Source of the DNA: Aliicoccus sp041838435
Lineage (GTDB): Bacteria > Bacillota > Bacilli > Staphylococcales > Salinicoccaceae
Direction: 5' to 3'
DNA length: 14,825 nucleotides
Assembly: GCA_041838435.1 (NCBI GenBank)
Contig: JBGYPO010000004.1
Coordinates: 1 to 14,825, forward strand
The position numbers and the translations under genes are program-made. This document shows, piece after piece, positions 6,740-14,400 of this stretch. A model generated the notes under the pieces. The model saw nothing but the letters and a program-made list of their open reading frames with translations. It ran no database searches and was not told the DNA's origin. Position 1 is the first letter of the stretch. The number at the start of each line of letters is the position of its first letter.

Positions 6740-7921
6740 ATGCCACTATCATATAAGCAAAATTCATTTCTACAATTGCTCATAATGCTGTTTTTGACAG
6801 AACTTGCACGCGGTATGTTTATCCTGAGTTACTTACCGGGCATGCCGGCAGTCAGTACACATGTGACACTTACAATAGTGTCACTCGCAGTCACACTTCA
6901 TTTCGTCACAGATGCCACGACAAACATGTTCATTGGCGGCATTATGAAACGCTTTGGTGCAAAAAAGATACTCTGGATTAGCTATGTCCTGGGCCTCATC
7001 AGCTTTAGCCTCGTGCTGATGAAAGACAGCAATATATTTTATATTATTGCTGCCATCATGCTTGGCATCGCAGCCTGTCCAATTTGGATTATCACTTTAT
7101 CTTCGATACAGGAAGACATACGCGGCAAGCAGATGGGCATCGTGTATTTTATCTGGATGAGCGGCCTCCTGAGTGGAATGGTTGTCATGAATGTGTTGAT
7201 AACGATTGAGGCGAGACGTTTTGTGTTTATTTTTCCTTTAATATTTTTGGTTAATTTAATTATATTAATGTTTACGAAAATTTCAGTCGTTGTAGATAAA
7301 ACGAGCGGATGGAAGCGACAGTTTATGAATATGGCAACAGTGATGCGTGCGCACTTACCGGTCCTGCCGGGTATTGTGCTGCAGGCGCTGGCAATCGGTA
7401 TGCTGATTCCCATATTGCCTAGTTTTATTGTTCGTGAAGCCGGTCTTTTACTCACGGACTATACAATTATTCTTGCAGTAGCAGGCGGTATTTGCAGCAT
7501 CGCGATTGTGAGTATAGGAAAAGTGTTGGATACATTTAAGTTCATTGTGACCCAGAGTATTATTGTGATTGGTTTTATCATTTTTGGTATATGTATATTG
7601 ACGATTGCAGGAACAACCGGATTTTGGCCGATTTTGTGGATAGCTGCTATTCTCGGATTTATCTATGGCGTGCTGTTGCCAAGCTGGAATAAATATATGG
7701 CACAAAAGATTCACGGGCAGTTAAAAGAAGAGACATGGGGATTCTTTAACTTTGCCCAGGGCATCGGCACGATGCTCGGGCCATTGATAGGCGGACTGCT
7801 CGTTGATCTGTCCGGCGATATTTTGACACCGATTTATGTGACGGGGGCAATCTTTATGGCGCTTTCCTTGTATTATATTGTTTATTTTGTGGTGGATCGG
7901 AAGAAGGAAGTCCGGGATTGA
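6740..7921 (+). CDS. ltaA: Lipoteichoic acid glycolipid flippase, MFS family
   Basis: LtaA flips diglucosyl-diacylglycerol from the inner to the outer leaflet, where LTA polymerisation on it begins. The protein has 393 residues (S. aureus about 396) and about 12 membrane segments of the major facilitator fold. Residues matching those important in the S. aureus protein are present: Glu21 and Arg24 in ELARGM, His54 and Asp58 in LHFVTDAT, and Trp116 in CPIWII. The EDIRGKQMG loop and the C-terminal EETWGFFNFAQGIGTMLGP segment are also conserved. Only a weak AGG precedes the ATG, and the gene starts 7 bases after the ugtP stop, so translational coupling is likely. No terminator follows directly; the transcript may continue through the 51-bp repeat array to the terminator at 8467-8505. 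Confidence 0.94.
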   Translation: MPLSYKQNSFLQLLIMLFLTELARGMFILSYLPGMPAVSTHVTLTIVSLAVTLHFVTDATTNMFIGGIMKRFGAKKILWISYVLGLISFSLVLMKDSNIFYIIAAIMLGIAACPIWIITLSSIQEDIRGKQMGIVYFIWMSGLLSGMVVMNVLITIEARRFVFIFPLIFLVNLIILMFTKISVVVDKTSGWKRQFMNMATVMRAHLPVLPGIVLQALAIGMLIPILPSFIVREAGLLLTDYTIILAVAGGICSIAIVSIGKVLDTFKFIVTQSIIVIGFIIFGICILTIAGTTGFWPILWIAAILGFIYGVLLPSWNKYMAQKIHGQLKEETWGFFNFAQGIGTMLGPLIGGLLVDLSGDILTPIYVTGAIFMALSLYYIVYFVVDRKKEVRD

Positions 7922-7970
7922 TTTTCATGCCGTGCTTGTTGGTATGATTCACGGCTTAAAGATCGCTGTT

Positions 7971-8335
7971 GACTTGCACGGGAGTTGTCTAAATGCAAGT
8001 CGAAGCCAAAAAAACGGTGTTGACTTGCACGGGAGTTGTCTAAATGCAAGTCGTGGCCCAAAAAACGGTGTTGACTTGCACGGCAGTTGTCTAAATGCAA
8101 GTCGTGGCCAAAAAAACGGTGTTGACTTGCACGGCAGGTGTCTAAATGCAAGTCGCGGCCAAAAAACCGGTGCTGACTTGCACGGCAGTTGTCTAAATGC
8201 AAGTCGAAGCCAAAAAAACGGTGTTGACTTGCACAGCAGTTGTCTAAATGCAAGTCGAAGCCAAAAAAAGGGTGCTGACTTGCACGGCAGTTGTCTAAAT
8301 GCAAGTCGAAGCCAAAAAAAGGGTGCTGACTTGCA
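7971..8335. repeat. 51-bp palindromic tandem repeats, class A (7 units plus a partial)
   Basis: Seven head-to-tail units of exactly 51 bases begin at 7971, 8022, 8073, 8124, 8175, 8226 and 8277, with an eighth right arm at 8328-8335. Each unit has GACTTGCA, a 15-base spacer ending TCTAAA, its complement TGCAAGTC, then a 20-base core beginning GAAGCCAAAA or a variant (GTGGCC, GCGGCC). All 15 arms are identical, while changes fall in spacer and core, so arms are the constrained part. As 51 is a multiple of 3, frames stay open on both strands; this is not evidence of coding. The array lies between ltaA and a shared terminator in a convergent intergenic region. Confidence 0.95.
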
Positions 8336-8339
8336 TGGC

Positions 8340-8441
8340 AGAGTCATTTTGTGTGCGGGAGCAGCCAAAATCTCGAGCTGCCGCACACGCAGAGTCATTT
8401 TGTGTGCGGGAGAAGCCAAAATCACAAGCTGCCGCACACGC
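8340..8441. repeat. 51-bp palindromic tandem repeats, class B (2 units)
   Basis: Two further 51-base units begin at 8340 and 8391 and follow class A directly. Each has tail AGAGTCATTTT, left arm GTGTGCGG (8351-8358, 8402-8409), GA plus a 20-base core like GAAGCCAAAA (GCAGCC in the first), then right arm CCGCACAC (8381-8388, 8432-8439). The skeleton matches class A: arm, GAAGCC core of 20 bases, complementary arm, then GCAG and GTC. The arms have quite different sequence but still pair at 8 of 8 positions. Confidence 0.9.
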
Positions 8442-8466
8442 AGGCCACCAGACGCTGTTATCAAAC

Positions 8467-8505
8467 AAAAAAATCGTCCTGAATCTGATTCAGGGCGATT
8501 TTTTA
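8467..8505. terminator. Bidirectional terminator between converging units
   Basis: Eighteen-base arms at 8468-8485 and 8487-8504 (AAAAAATCGTCC... against ...GGGCGATTTTTT) pair with one G-U, with a small loop around 8486. An A-run precedes and a T-run follows, so it works in both directions. It can end the ltaA transcript after the repeat array and the leftward gene whose stop is at 8536. Confidence 0.9.
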
Positions 8506-8535
8506 CTCTCTCAGTCACACATCACAATAAATAAT

Positions 8536-9231
8536 CTATTCTAAGTTTCTCAATGCCTGATTCAATAATAAATTGTAGTCAACATAATATTCTTCTGCTG
8601 ACATCGTCCCTAAAAACAAACCATTTTCAAGTTGTGCGAATCGTGTGATTTGTCCCTCTGTCATCGTATCTAAATATTCAACGAGCGGGATGTCAAAGAT
8701 GCTCGCATCAACCATGCCATTTTCATCAATTGCGTCTTCCGGTGCTTCAGCTAAATAATCTGTGCCACCTGATGTATATAGTTTATGAAAAATATTCATT
8801 AAATGATTCAACTGCATGTTAAATTCCATATCATTTATAATCTCGTCTTCATACGCAGCTAATAATTCTTCTATAACCTGCACGTCAAAAGCGGATAAAT
8901 CCCCTGTCGGAATTGATGTTGCGTCTTCATCGAATTGGAACATTCCGTCTGCATTTAAATACACATCATGTGTAATGGAATCATCGAGTGTAAGTTCTGT
9001 TTCTGATTCTTCAACATCTTCCTCAGTCGTTTCTTCATCTGATTCTAGAGCTTCATCTTCTTCAACTATATCCTCTTCTTCAGTTACCTCTTCTTCAGTT
9101 ACCACTTCTTCTTCTTGAACGTCTGCATCCGGTGTCCCTACGATGTCTGCGTCTTCTGAGCTGCCGGCAGGAACCAGGAATGTAAATGCTCCAAAGAGTA
9201 ATAGTATTAAGTAAGTAATGATCTGGGTCAT
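8536..9231 (-). CDS. Acidic membrane-anchored or secreted protein, unknown function
   Basis: A 231-residue protein. Residues 5-21 are a hydrophobic signal or anchor segment ending near Pro-Ala-Gly; there is no lipobox cysteine, so it is a cleaved signal or an N-terminal anchor. Residues 25 to about 82 are almost all Glu, Asp, Thr, Ser and Val, a low-complexity acidic linker. Residues 83-231 look like a small folded, mainly helical domain with conserved-looking stretches DVQVIEELLAAYEDEI and GQITRFAQLENGLF. I do not recognise the domain. The ribosome binding site AGAAGGAGCA on the minus strand (9238-9247) supports the start at 9231. It is divergent from the BAAT-like gene and belongs to a run of acidic exported proteins. 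Confidence 0.8.
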   Translation of the reverse strand: MTQIITYLILLLFGAFTFLVPAGSSEDADIVGTPDADVQEEEVVTEEEVTEEEDIVEEDEALESDEETTEEDVEESETELTLDDSITHDVYLNADGMFQFDEDATSIPTGDLSAFDVQVIEELLAAYEDEIINDMEFNMQLNHLMNIFHKLYTSGGTDYLAEAPEDAIDENGMVDASIFDIPLVEYLDTMTEGQITRFAQLENGLFLGTMSAEEYYVDYNLLLNQALRNLE

Positions 9232-9261
9232 TGGAATTGCTCCTTCTCTTTTGATAACGTT

Positions 9262-9290
9262 ATTATGATATGACCTTCATCAATAATCAA
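9262..9290 (-). promoter_or_regulatory. Probable promoter of the leftward acidic protein gene
   Basis: On the minus strand, TTGATT (complement of 9285-9290) and CATAAT (complement of 9262-9267) have a 17-base spacer. The expected start is near 9255, inside a perfect 10-bp palindrome ATAACGTTAT (9254-9263) that could bind a regulator. Confidence 0.55.
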
Positions 9291-9327
9291 CTGAAATGGT
9301 TATGTAACAATATTTATAATCGAAATT

Positions 9328-9336
9328 TGATATAAT
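9328..9336 (+). promoter_or_regulatory. Extended -10 promoter of the BAAT-like gene
   Basis: TGATATAAT at 9328-9336 is a perfect extended -10. No good -35 lies 16-18 bases upstream, which such promoters tolerate. The start would be near 9343, giving a leader of about 24 bases. A second TATAAT at 9315-9320 is an alternative. Confidence 0.55.
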
Positions 9337-9366
9337 AAATCAAAATACATATTGGAGTTTTGGTAC

Positions 9367-10362
9367 ATGAGAATATTCATTGGAATATTAGTATCTGTAA
9401 TGGCTGTACTCATTATTATAGTAGGTACAATTTTTGGCTTAAGAATTTATAATACGTTTGAGCATGGAATTGAAGATAACTCAACAATAAATCATCATAG
9501 ATATACACAGTATGAAGATGCTGAAGGTGCATTTACGACGACGCACTTTACACATGAACGTGCAAATGGACTTCACCTGGTTCCGGATGAAAGTAACGGT
9601 AATACGAAACCAGTTGTAATGCTCAGTGGTAGTGAAGGCAGCATAAATTTTGAATTCGCAACGACGCTTGCAGAAGCCGGCTTTGAAGTGTATACATTAT
9701 TTTATTTTGGCGGCAGCAACCAACCATCGACACTTGAACATGTGCCACTCGAATTTTTCGGAGATTTTTTAGAGCATGCAGAATTTGAAGACACGGCTGT
9801 AACTGTTATCGGGCATGAAAAAGGTTCGGAACTTGCACTCGTACTTACAAATTTTTATGATAATATCGATTCGCTTGTCCTTTACGATCCGCTTCCTCAT
9901 GTATTTGCAGGCCTGACATTAACGCTTGAGACACAGTCACCATGGTCCTTTAATGAAGAGCCAGTCACATATATCGATCTTCGAGATGCAGATATGATGA
10001 CGCTAGGTCGCAGTTTACTCAATAAAGCGATTCTTGCACCATCGGATTTTAGGGGTGTATATGAATCTGCACTTGAAAATACGAATGATCCAGAACTCGC
10101 AAGAATTCCAACGACAAATTTTAATGGACCGGCACTGATATTTGCGGGTGCGGAAAACCCTAAGTACCCAGGGGATGTTTTCGCGAGAGAACTTGGTCAG
10201 ACTATGGACAGCGCAGAAGTCCATGTGTTAGAGAACGTTGGGTATGCGTTTTTCCGAACTGACCACTATGAAGACATTCATGTCGGTGGAGAGGAAGAAG
10301 CAAACGCGCAGGCAAGGGAAGACAGTTTAGAAATACTAATTGATTTCTTAAATAGGGAATAG
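9367..10362 (+). CDS. Membrane-anchored BAAT-type alpha/beta-hydrolase, probably catalytically dead
   Basis: A 331-residue protein of the alpha/beta-hydrolase fold, closest by eye to the BAAT/acyl-CoA thioester hydrolase C-terminal family. That family uses a Ser or Cys nucleophile with Asp and His. Residues 2-26 form an N-terminal membrane segment. The VVMLSGSEGS strand-loop (83-92), GHEKGSELAL elbow (149-158), FAGAENPKYPG (259-269) and the end VGGEEEANAQAREDSLEILIDFL match the family order. The nucleophile position is Glu151, the acid position is Glu263/Asn264 and the histidine position is Tyr293, so all three catalytic residues seem replaced. It may be a binding or scaffold protein. Start ATG 9367 is chosen because TTGGAG at 9352-9357 is its ribosome site; a TTG start at 9352 would consume it. 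Confidence 0.8.
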   Translation: MRIFIGILVSVMAVLIIIVGTIFGLRIYNTFEHGIEDNSTINHHRYTQYEDAEGAFTTTHFTHERANGLHLVPDESNGNTKPVVMLSGSEGSINFEFATTLAEAGFEVYTLFYFGGSNQPSTLEHVPLEFFGDFLEHAEFEDTAVTVIGHEKGSELALVLTNFYDNIDSLVLYDPLPHVFAGLTLTLETQSPWSFNEEPVTYIDLRDADMMTLGRSLLNKAILAPSDFRGVYESALENTNDPELARIPTTNFNGPALIFAGAENPKYPGDVFARELGQTMDSAEVHVLENVGYAFFRTDHYEDIHVGGEEEANAQAREDSLEILIDFLNRE

Positions 10363-10371
10363 TCAATATCG

Positions 10372-10400
10372 TTGGTATTCAAGCTAAATCACGTTATAAT
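10372..10400 (+). promoter_or_regulatory. Promoter of the acidic lipoprotein gene
   Basis: TTGGTA (10372-10377) and a perfect TATAAT (10395-10400) are spaced by 17 bases. It begins only 10 bases after the stop of the BAAT-like gene, and no terminator lies between, so the lipoprotein gene can be read from its own promoter and by read-through. Confidence 0.7.
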
Positions 10401-10434
10401 AAAGCTATACATTATAAAGAATGAGGTGTGCGTA

Positions 10435-11241
10435 GTGAAAAAATTACTATTAGTACTTACGATGATGATAAGTATATTCTTAGTTGCTTGCGGTAACGGC
10501 GACGATGAAATTGATGAATCCGAAGAAACTGATACAGATACAACTGAAGATACTGATGAAGAAGAAGCGTCTGATGAGGATGCTACATCAGAAGACGATG
10601 CAGATACAGAAGACGATGCAACAGAAGAAGATGCTACTACAGGAGATGACGACGCATCGACTGAAGAAGAGTCTACAGAAGAAGTTGAAACTGCAGATGC
10701 AGTAGATGGAAATGAGATTGACGTTTTATCTTCAACTTTCGGAGATGAGTTCTTCGGAGGTGCAGAAGCATATGATTATAATTCAATTCCTGAAGGTTCA
10801 ACACAAGAAGATGTTGAAGATATGTATGGCACGCACGAAGCACTCTTTGATTCAAACGGAACAGAACTTGCAGTATATGGTAACTTAGCTGTTGAATACT
10901 CAGGTGGTTCTGCATACTTTGAAGGTAACGAAGGTGTAGATGTTGAAAGTGCTGCAGATAACCAAGTCGAAAATGTTTATATCTTTGCAGACGTAACGGT
11001 TAATGAATTTACAGAACGTTACGGTGTGCCAACGCGTAACTATGATCAGTTCCTACCAGATGAAGGGCAAACGACATACTTTATCTATGACTGGACGCGT
11101 GACAACGAATACGCAGTGTATGGCGAAGTCATTAGCGCACATAAAGGACCAGAAGGCGAAGATGTTATTTTAGATGCACCTATCGTATCTGTACTTTACA
11201 AAGCAGAGGAACTCGACACATTACCAGAACCATTATATTAA
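10435..11241 (+). CDS. Acidic lipoprotein with an unrecognised C-terminal domain
   Basis: A 268-residue lipoprotein. The GTG at 10435 is chosen as start: GAGGTG at 10423-10428 lies 6 bases before it, and the product begins with a typical short signal MKKLLLVLTMMISIFLVAC. The lipobox is LVAC with lipidated Cys19. Residues 20 to about 95 are a linker made almost only of Asp, Glu, Thr, Ser and Ala. From about 98 to 268 a folded domain follows, rich in Tyr, Phe, Val and Gly (for example LAVYGNLAVEYSGGSAYFEG and VTVNEFTERYGVPTRNYDQ), probably beta-rich. I do not recognise its family. The acidic linker likely spans the cell wall so that the domain is exposed. A terminator follows 7 bases after the stop, so the gene is last in its transcript. 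Confidence 0.85.
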   Translation: MKKLLLVLTMMISIFLVACGNGDDEIDESEETDTDTTEDTDEEEASDEDATSEDDADTEDDATEEDATTGDDDASTEEESTEEVETADAVDGNEIDVLSSTFGDEFFGGAEAYDYNSIPEGSTQEDVEDMYGTHEALFDSNGTELAVYGNLAVEYSGGSAYFEGNEGVDVESAADNQVENVYIFADVTVNEFTERYGVPTRNYDQFLPDEGQTTYFIYDWTRDNEYAVYGEVISAHKGPEGEDVILDAPIVSVLYKAEELDTLPEPLY

Positions 11242-11248
11242 TAATCCA

Positions 11249-11287
11249 CCCATATAGAGGCCTACCTTTATGTGGGTTTTCTTTTTT
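11249..11287 (+). terminator. Rho-independent terminator after the lipoprotein gene
   Basis: Arms CCCATATAGAGG (11249-11260) and CCTTTATGTGGG (11265-11276) pair over 12 positions with two G-U pairs and a 4-base loop. The tail TTTTCTTTTTT follows at 11277-11287. Confidence 0.9.
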
Positions 11288-11315
11288 ATCCGTCCAGGCT
11301 TAAAAATGATATCTT

Positions 11316-11344
11316 TTGGATTTCTTACATTTATCATTTATAAT
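11316..11344 (+). promoter_or_regulatory. Promoter of the large surface protein gene
   Basis: TTGGAT (11316-11321) and a perfect TATAAT (11339-11344) have a 17-base spacer. The start would be near 11351, leaving a leader of about 53 bases with the ribosome site GAGGTG at 11391-11396. The previous terminator isolates this gene from the lipoprotein gene. Confidence 0.7.
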
Positions 11345-11403
11345 GTATGAAACTAATAATCACTGAGTCATTCACGCGAATAATCATACAGAGGTGTTTT
11401 TCA

Positions 11404-14400
11404 ATGGAGAAAAAACGCATATTTGGATTTAGAAAACTCGCAGGGGTACTAGTAGCTTGTGCTATCGGTGTATCTATATATACGAGCGCTTACGCGCAGG
11501 AGCAAAACAACATCATCTACCAGACTATGGGTGGACAAGAAATAGAGATAACCGTCCCTTGGGAATTTGAAGAAGACGTGGATGAAGAAAGTGTGGATTT
11601 AACAGACAACCCATTTTTCACAGGTGACGAGGATGTAACTGAAGCAAACGCGTCTAGCTATGTGAATAACCTCGGTGACGTACAACCGTACATGGAAAGT
11701 CATTTAGACCAGGTTAACGAAGTGAGAGAGCGCAATAATTTAGAACCACTCGCTTTAGATGAAGAGCTTATTAAATTTGCGACATTAAAAGCAGCCGATA
11801 TGGCAGAGAACCAGTACTTTGACCACGACAGACCAGGTACTGGAAATGTTGGGCAGCAATATACGTATTTCTTAGATGAAACAGACGATAAAAACCCTGC
11901 CAACTTCTCAATGAGTATTACGCTGTTCTCGCTCACGTCAAATGATCCAGAAGCGATTCAAGAAGAGATTTACGATTATCTGACGAATGACAACGGAGAA
12001 AGTAATTCAATACTAGAAGCGACTTATAACAGTTTTGGAGTCGCATACTATCATGACGAGGAAAATGACCTCTACTTTGGTGTGCAGATCTTCCATACAG
12101 ATCCTGTAGAGGATGAAGAAGAGCCTACTGAGGAAGAACCAACAGAAGAAGAGCCAACTGAAGAGGAACCAACAGAAGAGGAACCAACTGAAGAGGAACC
12201 AACAGAAGAAGAGCCAACTGAGGAAGAACCAACAGAAGAAGAGCCGACTGAAGAGGAACCAACAGAAGAGGAACCAACAGATGATACACCTGACTTCACA
12301 AGAGCAGATGCGGTCATTAACTATCAATATGTAGACCGTACAGTTGAGGACCCTGAGGTTACAAATCATCAAGCAATTCACCTCTTCACAACGTTAAATG
12401 AAGAAGTTGTCGATATATTTGAAGCGTCAGACGTATCGGACGAATTGGTATTTAGAGTACCGTTTAATGAATTTGAAGTAGATAGAATCTACCATGAAAG
12501 ATTAGATCAGAATCTAAACTTCACTTGGAATACAAATGATAATGGCGATAATGTACTAGAAATTACAACACCAGACTTAGATAACGATGATGTTCTAGTA
12601 TTGATGTCAACAGAAGCTGTAACAGACCCGTTAGAGGAACTCGTAGCAAACGCGACGACAACAATTAGTCAGCTTGGTAATTTATCAGAAGAAGAAACAC
12701 AACAGTTCATTACACAACTTGAGGCTGCTGAATCAGAAGAAGCAATTAATACAATCATTGAAGAAGCACAACAACTAAATGCAGATAATGATGCAGCATT
12801 CAGCTACGCAGATATCGAACTGAGCTACAGCTACCTTGATTTAGTATTTAACCAACATGAAAACAGAGAGTACCAAGCAATTGAGCTTTTACCAACTGTT
12901 AATAACGAAGCGGTTAATCCATTTGAGGCATCAGATGTAGAAGATAGTTATACATTTAGAATCAGATTCGATGAGTTTACAGTGAATGAAATTCAAAATG
13001 TCGATGATGCGAGTCAAATCCAATTTGAAACGTTGGATTCAGAAGGCGCTCAAGTATTAGAAATTACCGTGAGTGACATGTCTCGATTGTTGCTGCTTGG
13101 CGATGAAATTGACCAGCTGAGCGATCAAAGAGAATCAGCACGCACGACAATTTCAGAAATGCAAAATTTAGATGATACACAGCGTACAGACTATAACGCA
13201 CGTATTGACGGTGCAGAGACAGCAGAAGAAATTGAAACAATACTTGGAGAAGCTGCAGAAGCAGATGCTGACCAAGCGCCAGATCCATTGCAGGATGAGA
13301 AAGATGCGGCGAAAGCATCGATTGTAGAACTTCAGTATGTAGAAGAAGCGCAGGTTGCTGATTATAATCAGAGAGTTAACAATGCTGAAAGTACAGAAGA
13401 GATTAACATCATTGTAGAAGAAGCAGAGACTGCAAATGAAACTCAAACACCAGACCCGTTAGCTGATGCGAAAGAAGCTGCGAGAAATACGGTTTCTGGA
13501 TTAGAGTTCTTAGACGAGACACAAGTATCTGAATATAATACTCAAATTGATAACGCTGAGACACAAGAAGCAATTGATGCAGTTGTAACAGAAGCTCAGA
13601 ACTCTAATGAAGAGCAAACACCAGACCCACTTGCTGGCGAGAAAGAAGCAGCACGTAACACAGTATCTGGTTTAGAATATTTGGATGAATCTCAAGTACA
13701 AGAGTTTAATACTCAAATTGATAATGCTGAAACACAGGAAGCAATCAACACAGTGGTATCTGAAGCAGAAAGTGCAAATGAAAATCAAGCACCAGATCCA
13801 CTTGCTGACGAGAAAGAAGCAGCACGTAACACTGTTTCAGGTTTAGATTATTTGGATGAATCACAAGTGGCTGAGTTCAATACTCAAATTGATAATGCTG
13901 AAACACAAGAAGCAATCAACACAGTATTATCTGAAGCGGAAACTCTAAATGAAGAACAGACTCCCGACCCGTTGGCTGATCAGAAAGAAGCAGCACAGGG
14001 TACAGTTTCTAGTTTAGAAAACTTGGACGAAACACAAGTATCAGAATTCAATACTCAAATCGATAGCGCCGAGACACAAGAAGCAATCGATTCTGTTGTA
14101 ACAGAAGCTCAGAACTTGGATGAAGAGCAGGCGCCGGATCCATTACAGGATGAAAAAGATGTAGCGAAAGCATCGATTGTTGAACTTCAGTATGTAGGTG
14201 AAGAGCAGGTAGCTGATTATAACCAGCGAATTAATAGTGCTGAGAGTACAGAAGAAATTAATAATATTGTTGAAGAAGCAGTCTCAGCAAACGAAGATCA
14301 AACGCCAGACCCATTGGCTGATGAAAAAGAAGCGGCACGTAATACAGTATCTGGTTTAGAGTATTTAGATGAATCTCAAGTTTCAGAGTTCAATAATCGA

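Noticed and set aside
7929..7955. GCCGTG/CACGGC hairpin with a 15-base loop just after ltaA
   Set aside because: The stem is only 6 bp and lacks a T-run, so it is not a terminator. It resembles the arm-15-arm layout of the array, but the rest of the 51 bases does not align well enough to call an extra unit.
7971..8441. CRISPR array
   Set aside because: The sequences between palindromes are themselves repeated, not unique spacers, and no cas gene is present in the window.
7949..8518. A 189-codon minus-strand frame with a 17-residue repeat across the 51-bp array
   Set aside because: Its GTG start has no ribosome site and its first codons run through the terminator hairpin at 8467-8505. Frames stay open because 51 is a multiple of three; all are read through the palindromes.
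7878..8534. A 218-codon plus-strand frame across the same array
   Set aside because: It starts inside ltaA in another frame, has no ribosome site, and is open only because of the repeat period.
9352..9366. TTG start of the BAAT-like gene, and the TTG start at 10372 for the lipoprotein
   Set aside because: The first is itself the ribosome site of the ATG at 9367; the second lies in the -35 box, and a GTG with a good ribosome site and signal peptide lies at 10435.
12013..12381. Antisense frames opposite the EPTEE tract (also 12072-12317)
   Set aside because: They are mirror products of the 15-base coding repeat, with Phe/Trp/Cys or Ser/Val/Gly repeats and no start signals.
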